Positions 44,154-53,810 of a stretch of DNA of 64,000 nt are shown in pieces (positions within the stretch are counted from its first letter, which is position 1; each line of letters begins with the position of its first letter). The notes under the pieces were generated by a model. That model was not told the DNA's origin. It saw only the letters and a program-made list of their open reading frames with translations, and did not search any database. This DNA is from Nipponacmea schrenckii (lineage: Eukaryota; Mollusca; Gastropoda; Lottiidae): positions 5,518,001 through 5,582,000 of the forward strand of contig JAUJPP010000011.1 in NCBI GenBank assembly GCA_030562195.1, written 5' to 3'. The position numbers and the translations under genes are program-made.

Positions 44154-45143
44154 TGGCGCCGATCAATACAGACAATGTCAAAATTTTACCGTACCAATTT
44201 GAGCCAGAATATGACACAGATGAATTATCCACTTCGTCTGATGAATCGGATGTTTAAACTCAGGAAGAAACCGAAGAAAATCATCGTTTGATTTCAGACG
44301 TTTGGTGTAAGTGCGGGAATTGCGAAGCATTACCGACAGTGAATGAATGCATTTGTTGTCATGAAGTGCATGGAGCCCTACACCGCATGGAAAATAACTT
44401 TTGTGTGACGAGTAATCCCTATTTCGAGAGAATTTTTTTGGACATCGAAGTGTTGAAAGTAGCGGCATTAGCAAGAGCAGATATACGTCAAGATATATTA
44501 CAAGACCCACTCCCAAACGAGTAAGTACATGGCATACATATTTTTACGGTTGGCACTTTTCTTCGGGAACAGACGATTACATCGAGATTCTATATATAGA
44601 AGCAAGTTGTGTTCGGGTGATTGGATAATTTTATGGAGGTCATGCTAATCAGCCAATCAAATCCCCAGAAACAGACTAGGAAAACGAAAGTAGAGCATGG
44701 AAGGAAAAATAAGAACTAAGACTTTCCTTGCAAATTTTCTTTATGTAGTGCAAGGTAAAAAAAAAAAAGAAAAAAAATTTGTGTGATCGAAATAAATATT
44801 AGTATTACTTCAAAGTCTTGAAAACTGGATTAAGTCACACAATTGTAACAAAGATAAAGCATGCATATGATTCTTTAACTTATATCAATAAAATTTTCAG
44901 GACTATAATTAGTCAAGTAGAATTTCAAATCGAATCAAGCCCAAATATGTGTATGTGAATGAACATAATATGTTTTATCATTTCAGAGTTCTGCGCCATC
45001 AGGCTTACAGACAGTTTATCTACTGGGTCCATCAAAAACTTGGAAAAAACATCCGGCGTGTAAAACCAGCCTGTGCTGTTTTAAAAATAAGAGATGCCTT
45101 CCCCTCAGAATCAGGACAATATATCGGATTCAAGTACAGTTAG
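44154..45143 (+). CDS. P2RX7A (P2X7 ballast)-type zinc domain protein, two exons
   Basis: Exon 1 (44154 to about 44519) opens MAPINTDNVKILPYQFEPEY with an acidic serine-rich stretch. It then reads VWCKCGNCEALPTVNECICC, giving the C-x-C-x2-C and C-x-CC zinc ligands, and continues NPYFERIFLDIEVLKVAALA. Donor GTAAGT follows CCAAACGA. Exon 2 starts at 44987 after atcatttcag with VLRHQAYRQFIYWVHQKLGK, NIRRVKPACAVLKIRDAFP and YIGFKYS before the stop. This is the cytoplasmic domain of vertebrate P2X7, also found as a stand-alone protein in invertebrates. An in-frame TAA at 44256-44258 interrupts the acidic N-terminal part; the zinc domain beyond it is intact. An alternative acceptor (gatttcag, 44291-44298) could bypass it. 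There are no membrane segments, so it is not a channel. Confidence 0.7.
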
Positions 45144-45306
45144 CTTGCATCAGTTCCTGGAAAATATAACCGATGAAAATGTTTATGAAAAATGTACAAA
45201 ATTAAAGATATGATTAAATTGTTTTTTTTGTATAATACCGGTATGTTAAAAAATAAAAGATCACAAAATTACCTTATTGACTTCGACATTCTTGATCTAT
45301 GAGAAT

Positions 45307-47849
45307 TTATCGTTTCTTGTTTTGGTGGTTTATCCATATTAGCAATGTATTAGCAATGTTCTTTGGTAAGGTTGGTTTAATCAATGCTGGTAATTGGATA
45401 GCTTTCATTCTCACTTCTACTGTTCGGGACATTAAATCTTTCCTGTAAGAATGACACTTCTTTTCAGGTATAGGTTTGGCAACCCAGGTTTTGCACCGCT
45501 TAGGAAAAACTTGGTTATAACTCAACTCGCCATTTGATGGACCTTGTGTAGATGTGGCTTGCTCTCTACCTGTGTTATGGTTATGGTCTAAAGCAGCAAG
45601 CTGTGTCCTGGCAACCATTCCATCATATGAGAAGTGTTCACGTTTTGGGCAGTATTTAAGCATCATGGAATGATACACCTCTAAGTCACCAGTATGAAAA
45701 AACAATGTCAATCTTTGCAGTGACTTTAAAATGGAGTTGTCAAAAACAATGGCTTGAACTGCAAGAAAAGCCGCAGATGAAGGTTTCAACCATTTCTTCT
45801 TCTTTTGTTCCATTTTTGTTAACGGTTCATGGGCACAAGAATGAACTGGCTATTGGAGGACCATTTGTGAACATTAACACAATGGTGCATGACTGATATC
45901 CATTTCTCCTTCAGCAATTCTAAGTTCTCATCACATGTGGCTACACTCCACCAATAATGGTTTTTGATAGAACTTATCCAATGCCACAGAACTTCACACT
46001 CATTTGACTTTGCCTTCTCTGTCATTGGTGAATAATGTTAGGAAACTGCTTTTTCATCATACTTCCAACTTTAATATGTCTATCAGTTGCCAGCACATTT
46101 ATCGACAGATTTTCACTGACCCTCTGAAGACATCTGGATAGGCCTTCTTTCTCCATATTAGTTGACTTGTAATTTACCTCCCCAACATGTATCACATCAA
46201 AGTCTACCAACTTACCAGACTGACTGTCAATTAAAGAGTAAGTGCAATAATTGGTACTAAATCCAGGACTACTAGTATTACACCGTCCATCGCCAGACAA
46301 AGTCAGAGGTTTTCCATGTAGTTGTCTTTGCACACTTTGTCTCTCATTCAACCAAGCCTCATTTACAATTTGAAAGAAGGTGCATTGGATTTTGTAGAAT
46401 GTGGAAAGTCCAAAGAAGTTAAGGTTCAAAGTTTCCGCAAAATTTGATATCTGTGCCAAAGAACAACCTGTATACAAAATAGATGCAGCAACTAACAGAT
46501 TTCCAGCTGGCATTTTTGAAATGAAAGGCTGGGAGTTCCATGTGAACACATGACCAGACAGACAAGTACTTTTTAATTTTAACAGTGTCTCAAGTTGTAG
46601 ATTTTTGAACATTGATGATGGGATCACAACACTTTTGGCATGTCTGAAAAAGCTCCATAAGGGAGGAGTAAAACACAATATATTTGGAGTCTTCATGAGG
46701 TAAACTAGATGTTTTGCAGTCAGATGTGTTGATTGGATCACTATCACTCAAACTAGTACTGCTTTGATTTGACGTTTCAGGCACATAAGAAATATCATGT
46801 GTTGACAAATGTAAAGAGGAGTCATGAGTAGATGCGGTATCGGTACTTATTAAGCTAGTGTTAGCTAACGACTTTAATGGTGTGCTGGTCTTAAGTGGAA
46901 CAGTTTTGGTTGGTGTTGATGGTGAAAAAAGATTATCAATTATGTTTTCTTTCGTGGTACAGTACGAATGAATTTCCATTGCAGATCCATAAGTGGATAC
47001 GAAGATATCATCATCATCCCATTGAGTACCAACATCTTTAACATTAGTAGCTGTTTGAGTACTGGCAGTTGCTCTTAAAGGTCACTGTGATGGCATTATT
47101 TTGGGAAAAACAATGAAATCAGTCTGTTACATTGCACTTGTGTTAGCTCTTGACCAATAGACAAACCCTCAATTTCCAATTCTATTGCTGGTTCTGCTGT
47201 GTCTTCTCTCTGTAAGCTTGATTCTGACAGAATTTTTTCCACTTCCTGAAAAGGAAATGAAAAAATAAATTTTTATATCTCGCATGAATTGTTATTGGAT
47301 GCAAATAAATTCACTTTCTCAGTTTTATCACCTTGTAGATCACACTACGATAGGCCTTACATTATTGTAGAACAATCACATGTTTACAAATTCCATTCTT
47401 CTTCTATATATAATTCGTTGTTGGCAATAACAATTTTCATAAAAGATCTAAGGCATATTGTTATGAATTTTTTAACTGACGTCTTTTCGATGTTTTGACT
47501 GCAATCTTGACTCTGTGTGTGCTCGTCTTTTGAGAGATGGTGGATTCACATTAACAATAACAGGGATGGTTGAGGGATTAGAGTTGTAAATAGTTGGAAC
47601 GGCAGCTTCACACAATTTACGTTGTCGTTTCAAATTCAGTAATTCTGCCTGCAGGTCGCGAAGGAAACTATCTTCCGTAAAATGTTCAGAACAAATACTC
47701 GAATGTTTCGTCAGGGTATAATTTTTCCGTTTCAAGAAATGAACCCATCTTTTCTGTATTTCGTCGCTTCTAGACGTGATTTTAAAATAACTAACGCTTT
47801 TACTTCTCCGTGAGTCATTGTTGCATCCAAAAACGGCACATAAAACCAT
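45307..47849 (-). pseudogene. THAP-domain transposase of the Kolobok-like element, broken
   Basis: Exon 1 (47849 to about 47485) encodes a THAP zinc finger: MVLCAVFGCNND, RWVHFLKRKNYTLTKHSSIC with SEHF, and the AVPTI box. An intron probably spans 47484-47250, with acceptor ttttcag. The catalytic part (46979-45310) has CLSGHVFTWNSQPFISKMPA, a LSGDGRCNTSSPGFSTNYCT block with a likely catalytic Asp, VLATDRHIKVGSMMKKQFP with a second Asp, and ISSIKNHYWWSVATCDENLE. The C-terminal blocks are SLQRLTLFFHTGDLEVYHSM, LKYCPKREHFSYDGMVARTQ and ALDHN. A frameshift lies near 46600. A deletion at about 46022, right after IIHQ, removes the conserved segment expected before the next block and shifts frame. 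Another shift lies near 45840. Inactive as read. Confidence 0.75.
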
Positions 47850-47914
47850 GCTGATACCGACAATATGGTGAGATATTTGATGGTAAACAAAGATAATTCG
47901 AGTTGGTTCGACTG

Positions 47915-47922
47915 TGACGTCA
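47915..47922. promoter_or_regulatory. CRE palindrome upstream of the THAP transposase
   Basis: Perfect TGACGTCA, 66 bases before the THAP ATG (47849, minus strand) and about 203 bp from the right transposon end. It mirrors the site at 44113. Confidence 0.5.
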
Positions 47923-48107
47923 CACACTGATTTTGTTGGCCATTTTCGTCTTTAACGCAGAAGAGCTTTTAAAGGGAAAGTAACTCTGTTACGACCGTAA
48001 ATTAATTGTTTTAAAAAATTATTAAAAACAAACCAGTGGTTAAAAAATTGTAATTTTATTAAATAATGACCTATAATGTATATATGTATCTCTGGAATTT
48101 TTTTTTA

Positions 48108-48125
48108 CCATCATACATTATCCCT
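48108..48125. repeat. Right terminal inverted repeat
   Basis: On the minus strand it reads AGGGATAATGTATGATGG, followed outside by TTAA at 48126-48129. The first nine bases are identical to the end of the MITE at 56884. Confidence 0.7.
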
Positions 48126-48129
48126 TTAA

Positions 48130-48389
48130 TTAAATACATGACTCCAATTACATACTACAAGTAATTATTCTATGAATCTTGCTGTTTTGCCAAGACCACA
48201 CTTGTGCTCACTGTAATCATTAAAGACCGTAGGCAGACCATTACGTCATTATATGCAGTTGTCGTTACTAGTGATCTAACCAAATGACCAGTACAAGCAA
48301 GGGTGGGGGGCAAAGAACACTTGATGAACGTCTTATAGAGCGCAAATTCACAAATTCTGGGGAAGTTCAACCAAAATTGCATTTTTAGA
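48130..48389. other. No gene recognised
   Basis: AT-rich spacer between the Kolobok-like element and a hAT scrap. The minus frame here has no motif. Confidence 0.4.
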
Positions 48390-48525
48390 TCCTTATCGGG
48401 ACGTTTTCAGGAATTGCAATTCCGGTATCATCGGCGGCTTGCGAACGCAGCTTTTCTTGTTTAAAGCTGAGAAAAACCATAGACCTAGATGTTTTCATTG
48501 ACAGGTTTCTCGGAGCAGAATAAAG
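48390..48525 (+). pseudogene. hAT transposase dimerisation domain fragment
   Basis: Plus-strand codons read SGIAIPVSSAACERSFSCLK followed by LRKTIDLDVFIDRFL. This is the C-terminal dimerisation block of hAT transposases (ERSFS-LK). About 40 codons survive, and no terminal repeats are visible. Confidence 0.75.
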
Positions 48526-48659
48526 CTCTTTTAAAACAGAACGATACACAAATACACAAGTTGAGACTTATATTTTTTTCATTTTTACAAGAAAAAAAAA
48601 TGAGGCACCAAATGCTTCGAATTCAGTCTTAAATTTTTTTTTTTAAATTTCGTCTTCTG

Positions 48660-49215
48660 AAGGGAAAACATACATCCTCAGCCACTTCCCTGTCCCAGCA
48701 AGTGCAGATGGTGCCGCAGACCACCCTGGCAATGCATCCAAAATAGTATAATACGATGGAATTGTCGAGAAATAAGTCATAATCTTAATGAAGTTCAGCT
48801 ATTAATCCAACAAAACAATCCGTTGTACATTCCTCAAGCCAACGGATTTACAATTTAGTGCCATTTAAACACCTTATTTCCTACCACCATTATGGCACTG
48901 GTGATGAAGAGGTCTCAGATTGTGTTTCTTTTATTGTCAATTGAAGCATTGCCCAGTCCAAAATCACACTCAATTCTCCTCTGCAGGTAATCAGCCACGA
49001 TAGTTGTGTGGATTTAATAATGACCACAACTCCACCTTGGCCAATTGCTCTATTTCAGATAGACTTTAGTCTATCAAGCAATAAGAAGTCACAGACAAGC
49101 TTTATCGTCTTTAATTCTAAATTTCTCGAATTAAGGTCTAAGTATGGGGATTATGCTCCTTTCTATACAGATGGGTCCAAGGATGGTAATAAGGTGGCAA
49201 TGATAATATACAGAT
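48660..49215 (+). mobile_element. Internally deleted Jockey LINE fragment
   Basis: Bases 48730-48990 match the endonuclease start of the element at 20871 (22700-22970). From 48991 the sequence jumps to the region before RNase H (25424 onward), ending in FYTDGSKDGNK. About 2.45 kb of ORF2 are missing between ggtaa and ggtat motifs, a short microhomology. Here the YTDGSKDG frame is intact, which shows that the 25605 frameshift in the full copy is a one-base insertion in a G run. Confidence 0.75.
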
Positions 49216-49379
49216 TAGTCTAAGGATAGTAATAATTTACCAGCTGATATTAACAAGCTCTTTCAAGTTATGTTTCTTCCCATTGTTAGTGATGTAGGCC
49301 AATCTATATGTCAAAGATATTCTACAAAATACGGTAATGGAGAGAAAGCCAACATATAAAGAAAGATACTAATAATAAT
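49216..49379. other. No gene recognised
   Basis: Short AT-rich spacer without motifs between the Jockey fragment and the L2-like tail. Confidence 0.4.
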
Positions 49380-51357
49380 TTAAAAATAATAATATATTGC
49401 ATTTATAATGCCCCAGCTATTCTGCTAGAATAGCACCTCAGTGGTGCAAATACAGTTATACAATCACATAAAATACATGAAATACATAAAACATAATAAT
49501 AGTCGAGGCAAAATCAAATAACATAGATCAATAAATAAACTTTACATAATGCCTTTTTAAACAATTCGATCTTTAAGTTCTTCTTACATACACTATAAGA
49601 TGAGCTAGATTTTGTGAAAAGGGATAATGAATTCCAGAGTTTCGGGGCTGCATTTTTAAAAGAGCGTTCTCCCAATCTAGTGTTAGCAATAGTAACTTCC
49701 AGGCGATTTTGACAGGCTGAACGGAGTTTTTCGGGCTCAAAGTGTTTAACGAGAGACGTTATACATTTCGGGGCACGAGGACAGTTTAGGGCAAGATTTG
49801 TTTGAAAAAGTATTTTGAATTCAATGCGGTATGGGCTTGGAAGCCAGTGGGGGTCATACAGTACACGGGTAACACTAGTATGTGTTTTAGTAAGGGAAAT
49901 CATTCTGCCAGCTTTATTTTGAAGTAGAGTGAGTGGGCGTATTGATTTAGCTGGGAGACCATACAACAGTGAATTACAGTAGTCCAATTTCGATGTAATA
50001 AAATGATTGACAAGCAGCTTAGTTGTGTCATAATCAATAAAGGATCTGATTCTATCAATATTGTACAGATGAAAGTTACAGGACTTACATATAGCAGATA
50101 TCTGCGAGTTCATTTTCATAGCACTATCAAAGTTCACACCCAAATTCCTAACAACACTATTCGCATTGATATTTGAGTCGTCGATGCTTTGATTTGATTC
50201 AATTGTTAAGAAGTTCCTAATTTGATCAAATCGGTTTTGTCATCGTTTAGTTTTAGTAGGTTTGTCCGCATCCAGTTCCTGATACTCTCTATACACTGAC
50301 CTAGTTCCTGATACTCTCTATACACTGACCTAGTTCCTGATACTCTCTATACACTGACATAGTTCCTGATACTCTCTATACACTGACCTAGTTCCTGATA
50401 CTCTCTATACACTGACCTAGTTCCTGATACTCTCTATACACTGACCTAGTTCCTGATACTCTCTATACACTGACCTAGTTTCATGATAGAATCACTTTCT
50501 GAAGATGGCGTAAGTCCAATATAAAGTTGTGTGTCGTCAGCATATATATGGTAGTCCATGTTGTGGCTCCGAATGACATCTCCAAGAGAAGATGTGTACA
50601 AAGTAAAAAGAAGTGGACCCAGTCCTGAGCCCTGGGGTACACCAAACTTTAAATATGTTGGATCTGAGTTAGCAGACTTGACAGCAACTTTCTGTGAACG
50701 GTGGTCAAGATATGATTTAAACCAATCTAGAGCAACACATTTTATTCCGAATCTGACGTCAAGTCTATTTTATTATATGTCTTGGTCTATTGTATCGAAT
50801 GCGGCACTTAAATCCAATAGAATTAGGAACACACAATTTTTATCGTCTAGTTTGGAAATTGTGTCATTATGAACACGTAGAAGTGCTTTTTCGGTGCTAT
50901 GATTAGATTTATAAGCCGATTGGAAGATCTCGTCCAGTTGTGCAGTCTGTATGTGGTTTTTAAGTCGCGATGCAACAACTTTCTCGACAAGTTTAGATAT
51001 AAACGAAAGATTTGAGACAGGACGAAAGTTTCTAAAGTTTTCAGGATCAAGCGGCGGTTTCTTCAGTAGGGGGTAACAACAGCTTTTTTGAGTGAGTGGC
51101 ACATATTTCCAGTTTGGAGCGAACGATTGATAATATAAAGTATAATTGGAAGTAGTTGATCGAGGCATAATTTCAATATCCATGTTGGTATTGGATCGAG
51201 GCAGCAAAATTTACTGGGTGACATGCCAATTATTTTCTTCAGTTCAGCTTCAGTTGTTGGTTCCAAGAGAGATATTTCTTCTTCATCGCTAGATGATCCT
51301 TCACCCGTTATTGAGGCACTAGGAGATTGAATTTCAACTTCCAGTTGGTTTCTAATA
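49380..51357 (-). mobile_element. L2/CR1-group LINE, downstream part
   Basis: A minus-strand LINE interrupted by the Ngaro element at 51357/51358 and resuming at 56118-56310. The 3' end (49380-49513) includes AAT-rich sequence. RT blocks from 5' to 3' are KFCCLDPIPTWILKLCLDQL, then FRNFRPVSNLSFISKLVEKV, FQSAYKSNHSTEKALLRVHN, LLDLSAAFDTIDQDI (motif A), GVPQGSGLGPLLFTLYTSSL (50640-50570) and YHIYADDTQLYIG (about 50550-50520, motif C). The C-terminal part (50143-49514) has LLVNHFITSKLDYCNSLLYG and RLGERSFKNAAPKLWNSLSL. The frame is broken near 51100, at 50770 and by the 29-bp minisatellite at 50275-50477. Catalytic Asp residues remain. Confidence 0.85.
50275..50477. repeat. 29-bp minisatellite inside the L2 reading frame
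   Basis: Seven tandem copies of a 29-base unit beginning gttcctgatactctctatac, one with a single change. On the minus strand one copy encodes the ordinary LGQCIESIRN segment of the LINE. Because 29 is not a multiple of three, the expansion destroys the frame. Confidence 0.95.
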
Positions 51358-51499
51358 TTCTTTATCCCGATTCCCATAATTCAAATCATAAAAACATTTT
51401 CAAAGGACAATTTGGTTGATAAACCCCAAATTATAGAACCCCTTCCCCATTTCGTATATGAATAACACAAAATTGCATATGGCAATAGACAAACACTGC
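51358..51499. repeat. Ngaro B2 repeat
   Basis: 142 bp, matching 51990-52131 with about two differences. It forms the 3' terminus of the element and abuts interrupted LINE codons at 51357. Confidence 0.9.
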
Positions 51500-51554
51500 C
51501 GTTTATTTACAACCTGAACACAATTACCCAAGCAATCTATACCTTGCTTCTCAT

Positions 51555-51690
51555 AAAATTACTGGCAACCAATGCCTTCAATTACTGGCATCCAATGCCT
51601 TCAATTACTGGCATCCAATGCCTTCAATTACTGGCATCCAATGCCTTCAATGCCTGGCATCCGAAGCCTTCAATTACTGGCACTGAATAC
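51555..51690. repeat. 23-bp minisatellite between Ngaro A2 and B2
   Basis: Five to six copies of ccaatgccttcaattactgg plus three bases, with variants in the fourth and fifth unit (aatgcctggcatccgaagcc). It lies within the 320-base spacer separating A2 and B2. Confidence 0.9.
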
Positions 51691-51819
51691 CTTAATATCG
51701 TAACTACTCGAGCCAAATTCTCCCAGTGAAACCAATGCCTCAAATATGAAGTCAAAAGCTCGTAACCTTATTCTCTTTGCCTAAAACTAAACTAATCTGA
51801 AAAACTGAAAAAATAAATA

Positions 51820-51989
51820 AATAAACGTGTTATCGGTATGTTTGTCTATGCGCGAATGACCAGTAATCGATAATCGAACACTCACCTTTACTATAGGCTG
51901 TTCCTATTACCTCCCACCCAAATTATTTGAAACCTGAGAAAGAAAATATTTATCTCTTTATTCGACAACTCAAACAGAGAAAAATATAT
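51820..51989. repeat. Ngaro A2 repeat
   Basis: 170 bp, matching 55948-56117. Directly adjoins B1 at 51990. Confidence 0.9.
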
Positions 51990-52131
51990 TTCTTTATCCC
52001 GATTCCCATAATTTAAATCATAAAAACATTTCCAAAGGACAATTTGGTTGATAAACCCCAAATTATAGAACCCCTTCCCCATTTCGTATATGAATAACAC
52101 AAAATTGCATATGGCAATAGACAAACACTGC
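51990..52131. repeat. Ngaro B1 repeat
   Basis: 142 bp, matching 51358-51499. Lies just 3' of the recombinase stop on the minus strand. Confidence 0.9.
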
Positions 52132-52199
52132 GAATTACCAAGAAAGACGACCGATAACAAAGAAAAATAAACAAAGAAAATTACATTTAATCAAAAATA

Positions 52200-53237
52200 C
52201 TACAGCCCAAGAGACAAAGATACATTTAAGCGTTTTATTATATCGTCCTCAACATAACCATCCTTGGCAGTTTCACTCCGCCAACGCCCATGACGTTTAA
52301 ACATTCTATCAGATATACCATGATTCGCGGCATTACTTGCTCCCCCTGCTCGAAGGCTATGCAAACCATATTTAGATACATCGTTGACATGGGAAGTTAA
52401 GCATTTCTTAAATATTTCGAGCAATCTAGAGTAAGTGATCGGTTTAGTACCCTTAAGTTTATAGCCTTGCTTTGAATGACAGATACCCTTAAAAATAAAT
52501 TCACAAGAATCATCTGCTATGTTAGCTAATGAAAGATACAACTTTAAATTAGTAACAGGGCATAACTTTGTGCCAGTTTTACCTATAGGAATCCATGCTC
52601 CGTCTCTGAAAATATCAGTCTTCGACTTTTCAATGTACAATAATATATATGCATCCTTAAAAACAATATCGGATCTACGTATATTTAAGAGTTCACTTGA
52701 TCTTAAAAACCCTGCAAAAGCTAACAGGAAACACGTTATTGATCTTTGATTGTATAAATTTTGAATAATGGATAAACTATCATAAATACTGCTTAAAAGC
52801 TCAACAGAAACTGGTAACTTCTTATTGCAAGGTTTGGCTAACTTCCTCTTGGAAGCCTCTAAAACAGATTTAACTAAATCATGATCAGTCGGACTAGATA
52901 AGCTGACCAGCCTATGTATAAAGCGCATACTATAAAAAGCAGTATATACTGGTGCAACCGTATTAGCAGATTGACATAAAGACATCAAATATATAGCAAA
53001 ACAGAATGCATTAACAGGTAGACTATTAGACACACCTGTCTGAATAGCCCAAGATTTCCACTTTTCATAACCAAGAACATATTTTTTTACAGTACTATCT
53101 GCTCTTGACGCCATTAAAAAATCTGGTAACTCATCTACCAATATTTTTAAATTATCCGGTAATAACTTAATGTCTTCTTGGTAAGCTCCATTTATGACCT
53201 GTAAAATATTAGGGAAAGCACTATACACTAAAGTCAA
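52200..53237 (-). CDS. Ngaro tyrosine recombinase
   Basis: An intact frame of about 345 codons. The N-terminal SAM-like region contains ASRADSTVKKYVLGYEKWKS. The catalytic core has AFAGFLRSSELLNIRRSDI (first Arg), YGLHSLRAGGASNAANHGIS (His and second Arg), FKRHGRWRS (His/Trp position) and KDGYVEDD (Tyr nucleophile). The full R-H-R-Y set is therefore present. The enzyme would insert the circular cDNA of the element by site-specific-type recombination, leaving no target duplication. It overlaps the end of the RNase H frame by about 17 bases. Confidence 0.9.
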   Translation of the reverse strand: MTLVYSAFPNILQVINGAYQEDIKLLPDNLKILVDELPDFLMASRADSTVKKYVLGYEKWKSWAIQTGVSNSLPVNAFCFAIYLMSLCQSANTVAPVYTAFYSMRFIHRLVSLSSPTDHDLVKSVLEASKRKLAKPCNKKLPVSVELLSSIYDSLSIIQNLYNQRSITCFLLAFAGFLRSSELLNIRRSDIVFKDAYILLYIEKSKTDIFRDGAWIPIGKTGTKLCPVTNLKLYLSLANIADDSCEFIFKGICHSKQGYKLKGTKPITYSRLLEIFKKCLTSHVNDVSKYGLHSLRAGGASNAANHGISDRMFKRHGRWRSETAKDGYVEDDIIKRLNVSLSLGL

Positions 53238-53802
53238 TAAGCAAGGCCAACATATTAAATTTCAAATCATTTTCACCAAATAAGCCATTAGGAATCCGAA
53301 CATACGATTGTTTGGACTTAGGCAGGTATATGACACTTTTAATCTCTCTTCTAAAATGACCATTATACAATAATAAAGGCCAATAGAATGCAGATTTCCA
53401 TTCTGGAACCACTACTGTTCCTTTACTCTTACAATTAAACATATGTCTTAAAACCCTGCCGATAATATTCACTGGAGGAACAATCCAGTTCATTTCGCCA
53501 GACCAATTCACAGTCAAAGAATCCACAGCCTCAGTACCAGGATTAAAGTATCTACTATTAAACCGTTCACATTTCTTATTGTACCAACTGGCAAACCTAT
53601 CAACACTATGCGGACCGAATAGATTATCAATATGATTAAACACTGATGAATCTATACCCCAATCGTCATAATCTAGAATGTGACTCAAATAATCGGCTAT
53701 TTGGTTAGAATGCCTAGGAATCCATTGAACTTCAAGTTTGATAGAATAATTTAAACAAACTTTAAAAATATTTAAAGCTATAAATTGTAAATCCGGTCTC
53801 AT
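53221..53802 (-). CDS. Ngaro RNase H C-terminal part and linker
   Basis: This frame of about 193 codons begins MRPDLQFIALNIFKVCLNYS and has VQWIPRHSNQIADYLSHILD, the final RNase H block with its closing Asp. A linker follows with FASWYNKKCERFNSRYFNPG, TVNWSGEMNWIVPPVNIIGR and GTVVVPEWKSAFYWPLL, regions conserved between RNase H and recombinase in DIRS-order elements. It is separated from the upstream RT/RNase H frame by a one-step frame change near 53811. Confidence 0.85.
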   Translation of the reverse strand: MRPDLQFIALNIFKVCLNYSIKLEVQWIPRHSNQIADYLSHILDYDDWGIDSSVFNHIDNLFGPHSVDRFASWYNKKCERFNSRYFNPGTEAVDSLTVNWSGEMNWIVPPVNIIGRVLRHMFNCKSKGTVVVPEWKSAFYWPLLLYNGHFRREIKSVIYLPKSKQSYVRIPNGLFGENDLKFNMLALLIDFSV

Positions 53803-53810
53803 ACTACCCT

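Larger units (their letters stand above)
43905..48129. mobile_element. Kolobok-like DNA transposon with THAP transposase and a P2RX7A-domain gene
   Basis: TTAA at 43905-43908 and at 48126-48129 bracket a 4.2-kb unit. Its ends are imperfect inverted repeats: AGGAATAGAGTATGATAG on the left against AGGGATAATGTATGATGG on the right, 14 of 18 matching. It holds two convergent genes: a P2RX7A-type domain gene (plus, 44154-45143) and a THAP-domain DDE-type transposase (minus, 47849-45307). TTAA targets and THAP transposases are known features of the Kolobok superfamily. The passenger gene is not something I know as standard there. A perfect CRE lies about 204 bp inside each end. The transposase is broken, so this copy is probably immobile. 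Confidence 0.7.

Noticed and set aside
44154..45143. P2X receptor channel gene
   Set aside because: Only the cytoplasmic zinc domain is present. There are no transmembrane helices or extracellular cysteine pattern, and the gene starts just upstream of the domain.
50275..50477. CRISPR-like array
   Set aside because: Contiguous identical 29-bp copies without spacers, derived from LINE coding sequence.
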